Positions 6,507 through 14,210 of a stretch of DNA of 26,347 nucleotides are shown here, piece after piece. A program made the position numbers and the translations under genes. The notes under the pieces were generated by a model. That model was not told the DNA's origin. It ran no database searches and saw only the letters and a list, made by a program, of their open reading frames with translations. How positions within the stretch are numbered: position 1 is the stretch's first letter; every line of letters starts with the position of its first letter. This DNA comes from an uncultured Anaerotignum sp. (GTDB lineage: Bacteria; Bacillota; Clostridia; Lachnospirales; Anaerotignaceae): NCBI GenBank assembly GCA_910578425.1, contig CAJTQX010000034.1, positions 3,714-30,060 of the forward strand. Reading direction: 5' to 3'.

Positions 6507-8061
6507 GCTGCACCCTCCTTACTTCCTCCTCGCCCTGCTGTTTCAAACCAAGCATATATTCGCCCATTATGGTATCGTCCAGCTTTGAGGTGTCTTCAAA
6601 ATACGCGGCAATTTTTCCGTTGCACATGATAATCAGGCTGTCGGAAAGCTCCATAACCTCATTCAGGTCTGCCGAAACCAGGAGCACAGCAGCTCCCGCC
6701 CTGCTTAACTCCACCAGCTTTTTACGGATAAACTCCGTCGCGCCGACGTCAATGCCGCGCGTTGGCTGGTCCGCAATGATAAGAACAGGATTGCAGGAAA
6801 ATTCCCGCGCGACAACGACTTTCTGGATATTCCCGCCGGAAAGCATGCCAACCTGCTGTTTTCTGGATTTGCAGAGCACCTTATAATCCACGATAAGCTG
6901 ATCGCTGTCATCGTGCATTGCCTTCATATTGAACAGCGGGCCTTTGTTGTAACGCTTGCTGGCAACACGGTCCGACATCAGGTTTTCCTCTATCGTGCCG
7001 CTGCCCGCAATACCAAATGTCATACGGTCTTCCGGTATCAGGGAAACACCCAGATCCCGTATCTTCCGCTGCGACTTGTTCATCACAGATTCCCCGTTAA
7101 CCGTAACCGCTCCGCTATCCGGCGTATTCAGGCTGAACAGCATGTCTACCAGTTCCCTCTGCCCGTTGCCTTCAACACCGGCAACACCCAGTATTTCGCC
7201 TTTACGCACGTCAAAGGAAATCTTGTCCAGCATTTTTTTGTTCCATTCGTTCGTATATTCCAGATTCCTGACCTTGAGCACAACTTCTGCCGGTACAGCC
7301 TTTTCCTTCTCCACCGTCAGAATAACATCGCGCCCTACCATCAGGCGGGAGATTTCTTCTTTGGAAACGTCAGCCGTATTGTAAACGCCCATGGATTTGC
7401 CGCCGCGCATAATGGTCATCCGGTCTGTGATCTGTTTGATTTCGTTCAGCTTATGGGAAATGAATATCAGGGTATACCCCTGCTCCTTGAGCTGCACCAG
7501 CTCCTTAAACAGCTCCTCCGTTTCCTGTGTCGTCAGTACGGCAGTAGGCTCGTCCAGAATCAATATCTTTGCACCGCGTACCAATGCTTTCAATATCTCT
7601 ACCTTCTGCTTCATGCCGACCGGAATATCGCGCACTTTCGCGTCCGGATCAACTTGCAGGTTATACTTTTGGGCATATTCCTTCGTGATCTCTACCGCTT
7701 TTTTATAATCCAAAAACAGCGATTTCTGCTTTGGCTCCATGCCAAGAACCATATTCTCCGCAACCGTCAGGTTCGGCACAAGCATAAAATGCTGGTGTAC
7801 CATGCCAATCCCTTTGGAAATAGCAGCCGTTGGCGAAGAAAGCGTTTCTTTTTTTCCATTGATAAAAATTTCGCCTTCCGTAGGCTGTTCTAATCCAAAC
7901 AGCATTTTCATCAGCGTAGATTTCCCTGCGCCGTTTTCACCCATCAAAGCGTGTATCTCCCCCCGCTTCACGTTGAAATCCACACCCTGATTTGCCGCGA
8001 CACCATTGGGATAAACCTTTGTAATGCCCTTCATCTGGACAACATACTCCTGCTCACCCAT
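6496..8061 (-). CDS. nupO: Nucleoside ABC transporter ATPase with two ATP-binding domains (NupO/YufO-like)
   Basis: 521 residues with two fused ABC domains, as in sugar and nucleoside BMP-type importers. The first domain has Walker A GENGAGKST (about 41-49), the Q-loop at HQHFM, a degenerate signature VGMKQKVEI and Walker B ILILDEPTA. The second has a degenerate Walker A (GVEGNGQREL), an intact LSGGNIQK signature and LIIADQPTRGIDVGA. This asymmetry is normal for the family. The ATG at 8061 is chosen because GGAGG lies 7 nt upstream; a GTG two codons earlier is less well placed. It powers the two downstream permeases and overlaps the first of them by 11 nt. Confidence 0.92.
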   Translation of the reverse strand: MGEQEYVVQMKGITKVYPNGVAANQGVDFNVKRGEIHALMGENGAGKSTLMKMLFGLEQPTEGEIFINGKKETLSSPTAAISKGIGMVHQHFMLVPNLTVAENMVLGMEPKQKSLFLDYKKAVEITKEYAQKYNLQVDPDAKVRDIPVGMKQKVEILKALVRGAKILILDEPTAVLTTQETEELFKELVQLKEQGYTLIFISHKLNEIKQITDRMTIMRGGKSMGVYNTADVSKEEISRLMVGRDVILTVEKEKAVPAEVVLKVRNLEYTNEWNKKMLDKISFDVRKGEILGVAGVEGNGQRELVDMLFSLNTPDSGAVTVNGESVMNKSQRKIRDLGVSLIPEDRMTFGIAGSGTIEENLMSDRVASKRYNKGPLFNMKAMHDDSDQLIVDYKVLCKSRKQQVGMLSGGNIQKVVVAREFSCNPVLIIADQPTRGIDVGATEFIRKKLVELSRAGAAVLLVSADLNEVMELSDSLIIMCNGKIAAYFEDTSKLDDTIMGEYMLGLKQQGEEEVRRVQHEA

Positions 8062-8233
8062 AGACACCCCTCCTTTTTGCCTCTCTCAAACATCGCCTGA
8101 AACACCATTCCCAGCGTTCCCGGCGCAGCCGCCTGCATTTCTTTTTTGTTTCCTTTTGTGTCCTGAAAAAAACCTTTCCCGTCCATAAAACGCCGCAAAA
8201 GGCTTTTCCCAAAGCACAGCTTTCCTTACTTTG

Positions 8234-8258
8234 AAAAAGGGGAGCGAACCCGCCCCCC
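8234..8258 (-). terminator. Partial terminator between the BMP gene and the ATPase gene
   Basis: On the minus strand GGGGGGC pairs with GCTCCCC (8239-8245 and 8252-8258, one G-U pair) around a 6-nt loop, followed by five U residues and C. It lies 35 bp after the BMP stop in a 231-bp gap, and no clear new promoter was seen before the ATPase. It would let the binding protein be made in excess over the membrane complex. Confidence 0.75.
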
Positions 8259-8292
8259 TTCAAGTTTCAAAAAGCTGTCAATGCGCTCCGCA

Positions 8293-9426
8293 TTAAGGCT
8301 TCATAGATTCTCTCAGTTCTACAACCGCATTGCTTTCATCGCCGATTGCTGTAGGAACTACAACATCGCCGTTGGCAACTGCTTCAATTGCAGCATCTAC
8401 CTTTTCCTTAACAGAATCGGGAACCATCTTGTCATAGTTCTTATCTGTAACGATACCAATGCCGTTTTCTTTCATACCAAGCAGGATATGTTCGCCCCAG
8501 TGCTCTCTGCCTGCATCCCATTCATCGAAGATCCAGACAAGAGACTTGTCGATGTTCTTCAGACCGGACGTCAGTGTGATTGCAGCCTGTTCAGCGGGAA
8601 GTGTAATCTCCTGATCGGAGTCAACGCCGATGAAATAAGCCTTGCCTGTTTCCATAGCCGCCTCAACTGCGCCGTTGCCGGAGTTGCCCGCAACGCCCCA
8701 GATGATGTCGCAGTTATTATCGTTAATCATAGATTCCGCAAGCTCTTTGCCCTTCGCAGGGTCAACATAGCTGTTTGTGTATCTTGTGTCAACCTTGATA
8801 TCAGGGTTTACTGCCTGCGCGCCCAACAGGAAGCCATACAGGAAGTCATTGATAACAGGGCTGTCCACGCCGCCAACGAAACCGACTACTGCATCCTCAT
8901 TGATACCTTCAACGCCTGTTTCTGTCGTCATAGCCGCCGCAAATGTGCCTACCAGATAGCCAAGGTCATTCTGCTTATAGTTTACGTTTACCACGTTGGG
9001 CAGAACATACGTTGTATCATCATAAATCAGATATTTCTGGTCAGGGTAATTCTCGGATACGTTTTTCAGATACTCCGGCATCTGATATGTACCTACGATA
9101 ATCAGGTCGTATTCGCCGGATGCGGAAACCTCCTCCAGCATACCTTCCCATTTTACCTCGTCCTCTGTTGTGCCGCCCATTTCGATTGCCTTGTCATATT
9201 CAATCCTGCCCGCCGCTTTCAGCTCCTGAAGTCCGGCTTCCGCGGAGTCAAAGAAGGATTTGTCGCCAAGGTTGCCGTTAACAAGGTTACATACCTTATA
9301 AACCTTTCCGCCTTCGCCCTCAGAATCCGCATTGTCCGCCGCCGGTGCGTCGTTCCCGCCGCCGCAGCCTGCCAGCATGGACACTGTCAGTGCGGAAGCG
9401 AGCAGTAATGAAAGCATTTTTTTCAT
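8293..9426 (-). CDS. nupN: BMP-family nucleoside-binding lipoprotein (NupN/PnrA-like)
   Basis: 377 residues. The ATG at 9426 is chosen over an upstream one because AGGGAGAGG precedes it and the protein then begins with a clear lipoprotein signal: MKKMLSLLLAS, a hydrophobic core, and lipobox LAGC with Cys about residue 20, followed by an acidic Ala/Gly linker. The mature part has family segments GDKSFFDSAEAGL, GFVGGVDSPVINDFLYGF, WGVAGNSGNGAVEAA and GVDSDQ, which line the nucleoside pocket in PnrA-like proteins. It is anchored on the outer face of the membrane and delivers nucleosides to the ABC complex encoded downstream. It has its own promoter, an unusual leader and a terminator after it. 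Confidence 0.92.
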   Translation of the reverse strand: MKKMLSLLLASALTVSMLAGCGGGNDAPAADNADSEGEGGKVYKVCNLVNGNLGDKSFFDSAEAGLQELKAAGRIEYDKAIEMGGTTEDEVKWEGMLEEVSASGEYDLIIVGTYQMPEYLKNVSENYPDQKYLIYDDTTYVLPNVVNVNYKQNDLGYLVGTFAAAMTTETGVEGINEDAVVGFVGGVDSPVINDFLYGFLLGAQAVNPDIKVDTRYTNSYVDPAKGKELAESMINDNNCDIIWGVAGNSGNGAVEAAMETGKAYFIGVDSDQEITLPAEQAAITLTSGLKNIDKSLVWIFDEWDAGREHWGEHILLGMKENGIGIVTDKNYDKMVPDSVKEKVDAAIEAVANGDVVVPTAIGDESNAVVELRESMKP

Positions 9427-9446
9427 AGTCCTCTCCCTTTCTTTTT

Positions 9447-9497
9447 TCACATAGGATTTGTTTGTAAGAAACAAACGCTCATATACAACATGAGCAT
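9447..9497 (-). CDS. Possible 16-codon leader ORF ahead of the BMP gene, inside paired hairpins
   Basis: ATG at 9497 to TGA at 9447 encodes MLMLYMSVCFLQTNPM, preceded by AAGGAGG 6 nt upstream. The predicted start of transcription (about 9504) would, however, remove that ribosome binding site, leaving a nearly leaderless message, so translation is uncertain. The same DNA forms two adjacent perfect 6-bp hairpins: GCTCAT/ATGAGC (9477-9495) and GTTTGT/ACAAAC (9460-9476). It may be an mRNA-stabilising or regulatory leader rather than a peptide gene. Confidence 0.35.
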   Translation of the reverse strand: MLMLYMSVCFLQTNPM

Positions 9498-9510
9498 TTT
9501 GTTCCTCCTT

Positions 9511-9539
9511 ATTTTACCCCGCATACATAAAATTGTCAA
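9511..9539 (-). promoter_or_regulatory. Sigma-A promoter of the BMP/nucleoside uptake operon
   Basis: Read on the minus strand: perfect TTGACA (9539-9534), a 17-bp spacer, then TAAAAT (9516-9511). Start of transcription is expected near 9504. Confidence 0.85.
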
Positions 9540-9573
9540 CGATTTTGCGCGCTTCTTCCCGTTCGTTTGGCAA

Positions 9574-9597
9574 TTTGTACTTTCGTGGCAGTACAAA
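9574..9597. promoter_or_regulatory. Inverted repeat TTTGTACT-N8-AGTACAAA, candidate operator
   Basis: A perfect 8-bp inverted repeat lies 35 bp upstream of the BMP promoter -35 box. A second palindrome, CGAAATTTCG at 9613-9622, is next to it. The position suits an activator or a DNA-looping repressor; the regulator is unknown. Confidence 0.4.
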
Positions 9598-9663
9598 AAG
9601 CAATTTTGTCCGCGAAATTTCGTGAATTTTTCCAATACGCCATAAAACCGCCTGAAACAGAAT

Positions 9664-9705
9664 AAGCCCGCAGCCGGAATATATTCCCATGCCGCAGGCT
9701 CTTTT
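9664..9705 (-). terminator. Hairpin after the sensor kinase gene
   Basis: An imperfect long stem: AGCCTGC-GC outside and GGAATATATTCC inside, closing with GCTGCGGGCT and then TATTCTGTTT on the minus strand. It lies 20-60 bp after the kinase stop, so it probably ends that transcript before the BMP promoter. The U-tract is interrupted, so strength is uncertain. Confidence 0.55.
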
Positions 9706-9723
9706 CATATACTGCATCTGTTC

Positions 9724-11940
9724 TCAGGTATGCCGTTCCGTCCGGATATACTGCACAAGCATTTTCCGAAGCACTTCTCCGTCAATCGGCTTGGACATGT
9801 GGGCGTCCATACCCGCCTCCATACATTTCCTCCTGTCCTCGTCATAAGCATTGGCCGTCATAGCAATAATGGGAATGGTCCCTGCATCCTCCCGGTCCAG
9901 TGCGCGAATTTCCCGCGTTGCGGTCAGCCCGTCCATCACAGGCATCATAACATCCATCAGTATCCCGTCAAACGTTCCCGGCGCGGCAGCAGCAAAGGTA
10001 TCCAGAGCCGCTTTCCCGTCCATCACCGCCGTTACCTCTATTTCAAGACTTTCCAGCATGAAAACCGCAATCTCCATGTTCAAATCATTATCCTCTGCAA
10101 GAATCACACGCGCACCGGCAAGCGTGGTCTGCTGGCCCTCAGGCTCCTGTTCCTCCTGCCATTCGCGGTCAATTTCCGCGGGCAGCTCCAACCGGAACAG
10201 CGTGCCTTTGCCCAGCTCACTCTGTACCTCTATCGTGCCATCCATCAGGTCCATAAACTTTTTGGTGATAGACATACCCAGACCGGTACCCTTGTAACTG
10301 GTGCGGTTGCCGCCGTCCTCCTGCGCAAAAGGCTCAAAAATATGCGGCAAAAACTCCGGCTTCATACCAATCCCCGTATCCTCTATCTCGATATGGAACC
10401 GCACCGCTGCTCCTTCCGCCGGAAGCTCCTGCACGCGGAAGGATATCTTCCCGCCGTCCGGCGTAAACTTCACCGCGTTGCCGAGAATGTTTATCAATAC
10501 CTGCCGCAGATGCAGTTCATCTCCAAGGATATGCGGGTTTTCCATGCTCTCAAATTCTTCCACAAACGTTACATTCCGCCCCTGCAACTGTCCGCTGATG
10601 ATGGAGGAACAATGCCGGAGCAGGTCCAGAATGTTAAGCGGTTTATGGCTGATCTGCACCTTTCCGCTTTCAATGCGGGACATATCCAGCACGTCATTGA
10701 CAAGGCTCAGCAGATGTCCGGACGAACCGTCTATTTTTTGCAGACAGTCCAAAACTCTTTCTTTGTCATCAATGTTTTTCAGCGCAATCTCCGTCATGCC
10801 CATAATGCCGTTAATAGGCGTGCGGATATCGTGCGACATATGAGAAAGAAAATCGCTTTTTGCATTGCTCGCGGCATTTGCGGCATCGGCGACATCTTTC
10901 AGCATCGCATTAACTTTCCTTTGATGCGCAATAATCCGGCGATCGCCCCGTTTGGAGATAAAAAAGAACATCAGCAGTCCCATCATCAGCACGACCATCG
11001 AAGCAATCACCGAAACATACACGACCGCCATGTTCAGGAACGATGTTGTACCCGCCGACAAAACCTCTGTCGGGACAAACGTCAGCACAGCCCAGTCCGT
11101 CTGTTTGACGGGCGAAGCAGCGACAAAATAACGTTCTTCCCCAAAATAAAACTCATAGCCCGCGCTTGTTCTCTCCTGCAGGTTTCTGTGCAGATCTTCC
11201 ACAGTGCCCCCATGGATAAATTCGCAGTCCTTTTTCAGCGTCCCCAGGATATCATAATCGTCAATAAAACCGCCGATACATTCATGCCGGTACAGGCTGT
11301 ACCCGTCAGGGTTCACCACGTAAACATGGCTTCTGTTCTGAAACAGTTCTGCGTCAAAGGTTTTCTGGAAAACGGAAAGTTTTACCGCCACGCCTATATG
11401 GGTCAGTGCGATTCCCTCATCTTTCTGCATATTCAGCTTCTTCACAAAAAGAATGTACGATGTGCCGTCTTTACGGTAATCCAGCGGCGTCACGACTGTC
11501 TGTATTTCCTCTCCATTGGAAAGCATTTCCCTCTCCTGCCACTGCCCTGTGCTGCCATCCGAAGCATAAAACTGTGCACTGCTGTCAAACGCCACCACTG
11601 TACCGTTATCTGTCCCCAGATTTTCCTGAATTTCCGCCAGAGCTGCTTTTGCCGCGCCTTCCGTCCGCGTGTCCGCATCCTCCAGCATGGCTTCCGCCGT
11701 ATGCGTTGCCGCGCGGTAATGCAGTACGACAGATTCAATCACCTGTGTTACCGTATCCGATATTTCTATAAAATGAGAGCTGCGTTCCCGAAAAAACGTT
11801 CTGTCCATATATTGATAAAACGTCAGCGTACTGGCTGCCGCCAGAACCGCAAGCACCGCCACTACCGTCAGCGGCAGCATTTTCTGCCATTTCGTCCCCT
11901 TTTGTTTGAGGTTCTGCTCCGTATGATCAAAAACCGCCAC
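9724..11940 (-). CDS. Hybrid sensor histidine kinase with extracellular sensor and C-terminal receiver
   Basis: 738 residues from a GTG at 11940, chosen because AGGAGG lies 9 nt upstream; a TTG nine codons earlier is the alternative. Order of domains: short cytoplasmic tail, membrane helix (about 21-45), an extracellular sensor of about 255 residues (Cache-like by size and position), a second helix (about 302-328), a HisKA domain with SHMSHDIRTPING (phospho-His about 370), an ATPase domain with NILGNAVKF, DTGIGM and GTGLGMS boxes, then a receiver with AEDND, phospho-Asp in MDVMMPVMDG (about 663) and conserved Lys in MSKP. It has no HPt or DNA-binding output, so a partner elsewhere must relay the signal. 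It sits just upstream of the BMP nucleoside importer, but a functional link is only inference. Confidence 0.93.
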   Translation of the reverse strand: MAVFDHTEQNLKQKGTKWQKMLPLTVVAVLAVLAAASTLTFYQYMDRTFFRERSSHFIEISDTVTQVIESVVLHYRAATHTAEAMLEDADTRTEGAAKAALAEIQENLGTDNGTVVAFDSSAQFYASDGSTGQWQEREMLSNGEEIQTVVTPLDYRKDGTSYILFVKKLNMQKDEGIALTHIGVAVKLSVFQKTFDAELFQNRSHVYVVNPDGYSLYRHECIGGFIDDYDILGTLKKDCEFIHGGTVEDLHRNLQERTSAGYEFYFGEERYFVAASPVKQTDWAVLTFVPTEVLSAGTTSFLNMAVVYVSVIASMVVLMMGLLMFFFISKRGDRRIIAHQRKVNAMLKDVADAANAASNAKSDFLSHMSHDIRTPINGIMGMTEIALKNIDDKERVLDCLQKIDGSSGHLLSLVNDVLDMSRIESGKVQISHKPLNILDLLRHCSSIISGQLQGRNVTFVEEFESMENPHILGDELHLRQVLINILGNAVKFTPDGGKISFRVQELPAEGAAVRFHIEIEDTGIGMKPEFLPHIFEPFAQEDGGNRTSYKGTGLGMSITKKFMDLMDGTIEVQSELGKGTLFRLELPAEIDREWQEEQEPEGQQTTLAGARVILAEDNDLNMEIAVFMLESLEIEVTAVMDGKAALDTFAAAAPGTFDGILMDVMMPVMDGLTATREIRALDREDAGTIPIIAMTANAYDEDRRKCMEAGMDAHMSKPIDGEVLRKMLVQYIRTERHT

Positions 11941-12006
11941 AGCTGCATGCCTCCTCCCAATCCGCAAACAGCAAATCCCCTGTATTTTTCTGAAATACCT
12001 GCAGTT

Positions 12007-12035
12007 ATTTTACAGGAAGCATCTGAAAAAGTCAA
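12007..12035 (-). promoter_or_regulatory. Sigma-A promoter of the sensor kinase gene
   Basis: On the minus strand: TTGACT (12035-12030), 17-bp spacer, TAAAAT (12012-12007). The start would be near 12000, giving a leader of about 60 nt. Confidence 0.8.
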
Positions 12036-12066
12036 GACGGACAAGGACGGTATCCGCAGACCGCTT

Positions 12067-12933
12067 TTAGCGGTAATCCAGATATTCCATAAAACGTTTT
12101 ACCGCCATAGAGGCCGTCTTTCTGCTCCGCAGCGCGAAAGCAATGTCCCGATAGGCTGGCACATTCAGCTTTTTCTTTGCAATCCGGTAAGGCGTGCGGC
12201 GCAGAAAGAGTTCCGGCGCAATGCTGATTCCCAGCCCGCTTTCCACCATAGACATTATCGCATAATCGTCCCAGGTTCTAAAACGCACATCGGGCTTCAA
12301 ATGGTATTTCTCAAAAAGCTCAGAAGCCTCCATTCTGCCGCCCTTTTCCAAAAGCATAAATGGGTCTTCGCACAGTGCCTCAACCGGAAATACTTCACAA
12401 TCTGCGAGTTTGTGGTTTTCCGGCAGAATGACAAGCAGCTCATCCCGCTCCATAAAAATTGTTTCCAAATCCGGATGCGCGGGCAGCCGCAGAAAGCCGC
12501 AGTCCACCCTGCCCTCCAATATCCATTCTTCCACTTCAATATATTCGCCGGAAATCAGCTCATATTCTATATTGGGATAATCCTCATGGAACTTCCGTAT
12601 GATATTCGGCAGCCAGTGCGTTGCAACACTGGTCAGCGTGCCAATGCGGATCAGCCCTGTCTGAAGCCCCTTCATTTCATCCACCTGTCTTTGCAGGCTG
12701 TCATATTCCGTGCAGAGCCTTTTTACATAGGGCAGAAGGGTAATCCCATCGGAGGTCAGCCTGACCCCGCCGCGTCCTCGTTCCAGAAGAGAAACCTCCC
12801 ATTCCTTTTCCAAATCGGCAATCATACGGCTGATACCAGACTGCGAATAGGAAAGCGATTCCGCCGCCTTTGTGAAACTGCCGTATTCCACCGTTTTCAG
12901 AAAAGCGGCATATTTCTGTATATTCATATCCAC
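12067..12933 (-). CDS. LysR-family transcriptional regulator
   Basis: 288 residues, a typical LysR length. The N-terminal winged helix-turn-helix covers about 1-60 (AAFLKTVEYGSFTKAAESL, YSQSGISRMIADLE, LLERGRGGVRLT), followed by a linker helix and a two-lobed effector domain (GLIRIGTLTSV to the C-terminus). A GTG start at 12933 is chosen because GGAGG is 8 nt upstream; an ATG two codons later is the alternative. LysR proteins often control the neighbouring divergent gene, but here both neighbours run in the same direction, so no target can be named. The stop lies 31 bp before the -35 box of the kinase promoter. Confidence 0.93.
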   Translation of the reverse strand: MDMNIQKYAAFLKTVEYGSFTKAAESLSYSQSGISRMIADLEKEWEVSLLERGRGGVRLTSDGITLLPYVKRLCTEYDSLQRQVDEMKGLQTGLIRIGTLTSVATHWLPNIIRKFHEDYPNIEYELISGEYIEVEEWILEGRVDCGFLRLPAHPDLETIFMERDELLVILPENHKLADCEVFPVEALCEDPFMLLEKGGRMEASELFEKYHLKPDVRFRTWDDYAIMSMVESGLGISIAPELFLRRTPYRIAKKKLNVPAYRDIAFALRSRKTASMAVKRFMEYLDYR

Positions 12934-12967
12934 AGCAAAGCCCTCCTCTTTTCAAAATATAAACATA

Positions 12968-13018
12968 CAAAAACCCGGGGAATCCTGCTTCACACAGGCC
13001 CGCCCGGGCTTCGTTTTT
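12968..13018 (-). terminator. Terminator after yajC
   Basis: AAGCCCGGG pairs with CCCGGGTT across a 51-bp unit with an inner CCTG/CAGG stem. The minus-strand exit is TTTTTG; the plus-strand exit also has a T run, so it can act in both directions. It lies directly after the yajC stop and ahead of the LysR gene. Confidence 0.75.
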
Positions 13019-13022
13019 ACTC

Positions 13023-13469
13023 TCAGTCCTTTTCTTTGCTGAAAAGGCCTTTCTTTTTCGGCTGTTCAGGCTGCGGAGGTGCCTCATTGGACATATTCGG
13101 CTCCGCTTTGCCGTAAATTTCCGTTTTCGCAACAGGGATACGCACGCCCTTGTTTAAGCCAAATTCCACAATCAGGCAGTCGTACGTCATATCTACAACT
13201 TTGCCGTAAAAACCGCTGTTCGTAATGATAGAATCGCCGACTACAACAGAATTTCTCATTTCAGCCAGCTTTTTCTCACGTTTCTGAGTCGGCCTTACCG
13301 AAAGGAAGTACATAATAACGACCAGTGCGACACAGTATACTACAATAATCATGACGGGATTGCTGGAACTGAACAGACCGCCGCCGGAAGCCGCTCCGCC
13401 TGCTGCCGCTCCACCGCCATCACTTGGTTTGATTACTGCATCCAGCAAAAATGGTACAAATCCATACAT
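13023..13469 (-). CDS. yajC: YajC, accessory subunit of the preprotein translocase
   Basis: 148 residues. A Gly/Ala-rich N-terminal segment precedes one membrane helix (PVMIIVVYCVALVVIMYFL), then the family hallmark RPTQKREKKLAEMRNSVVVGDSI and TNSGFYGKVV, and a Pro/Lys-rich tail. YajC associates with SecDF and the SecYEG channel in the membrane. Family members usually follow tgt; here a small membrane-protein gene lies between them and yajC has its own strong promoter. The N-terminal Gly-rich extension is longer than in many homologues. Confidence 0.92.
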   Translation of the reverse strand: MYGFVPFLLDAVIKPSDGGGAAAGGAASGGGLFSSSNPVMIIVVYCVALVVIMYFLSVRPTQKREKKLAEMRNSVVVGDSIITNSGFYGKVVDMTYDCLIVEFGLNKGVRIPVAKTEIYGKAEPNMSNEAPPQPEQPKKKGLFSKEKD

Positions 13470-13525
13470 CTTCTTTCTCTCCTCTGCATTCTCTGTTGAA
13501 ATTTGTAAAATATAATAATGTAGTT

Positions 13526-13554
13526 ATTATATAAAAGTTTGCCCGCCCCGTCAA
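13526..13554 (-). promoter_or_regulatory. Sigma-A promoter of yajC
   Basis: On the minus strand: TTGACG (13554-13549), 17-bp spacer, perfect TATAAT (13531-13526). Leader of about 50 nt to the ATG at 13469. Confidence 0.82.
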
Positions 13555-13617
13555 GCCTTAAACAGACATACGGAATCGTTTCCAGCGTTTTATCGGAAAT
13601 TTGCGGGGAATGCATCT

Positions 13618-14175
13618 CTACGCCTGCCGCTTCCCTCTGCTGTTTTTATCAGGACGCTCGCCAAATATTTCATGATAAACCCGCCCGAGCCATTCTTTGT
13701 CAGAGGCAGTGCTTTTTCCCGCCGTCTTTTCGGCATAGGCCCCTTTCTTTATAAGCATGGCCGCCAGTTCATCATACCCCTCCATACGAGGTATGGCGGC
13801 AAGCTGTCTGATTTTCTTTTTATCCGGAAAATAAAAATGCCATGCTTCGGGAAACGGCTGGCAGAAAATCCTGATTTTTGCGTTTTCCTGTGCGTTTTGC
13901 AGCTCATTCCATCGGAATTCTCTGCGATCCCTGCGGGACAACACAAAAATAATTTTTTCATCGTCATAGAAAAACCCCCAACTTCCCATATAACGCATTC
14001 GCCAGAGTGTATGGACAGCAACGCCGCTGAATAAAATTCCCGCAGACAAAAATACGGCCGGAGGCTGTTCTCCGCGAAGCAGTTGCCGAAAGGCTAATAT
14101 TGCAGCAGCTGCGCAGACGATAACGGCCAAAACAGTAATCACTCGGTCAGCTGTGCGTGGCACGCATTTCCTCAT
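13618..14175 (-). CDS. Small membrane protein with two N-terminal helices, function unknown
   Basis: 185 residues. Two hydrophobic helices (about 12-30 and 38-58) are followed by a soluble domain with a PH-like pattern: WGFFYDDEKIIFVLSRRDRREFRWNEL, then WHFYFPDKKKIRQLAAIP, and a basic tail. The alternating beta pattern ending in a helix resembles bacterial PH domains, but I cannot name a family with confidence. GGGGG lies 8 nt before the ATG. It starts 35 bp after the tgt stop on the same strand and is probably co-transcribed with tgt. The C-terminal tail (SRGKRQA) is strongly basic. Confidence 0.75.
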   Translation of the reverse strand: MRKCVPRTADRVITVLAVIVCAAAAILAFRQLLRGEQPPAVFLSAGILFSGVAVHTLWRMRYMGSWGFFYDDEKIIFVLSRRDRREFRWNELQNAQENAKIRIFCQPFPEAWHFYFPDKKKIRQLAAIPRMEGYDELAAMLIKKGAYAEKTAGKSTASDKEWLGRVYHEIFGERPDKNSRGKRQA

Positions 14176-14210
14176 GGTTCAGTCCCCCTTTCCCCATATT
14201 CCTCTATATA

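Noticed and set aside
6913..7893. Plus-strand open frame opposite the ATPase gene
   Set aside because: Antisense shadow of a clear ABC ATPase with all motifs intact.
8054..8263. Small basic protein upstream of the ATPase gene
   Set aside because: The frame covers the terminator and is Arg/Lys/Cys-rich noise with no ribosome binding site.
8281..9408. Plus-strand open frame opposite the BMP gene
   Set aside because: Antisense shadow; the minus strand has a lipoprotein signal, ribosome binding site and promoter.
9730..13116. Very long plus-strand open frame opposite the kinase, LysR and yajC genes
   Set aside because: It is the mirror frame of GC-rich minus-strand genes; residues are unusually rich in His, Arg, Gln and Cys with no domains, while the minus strand has complete known proteins.
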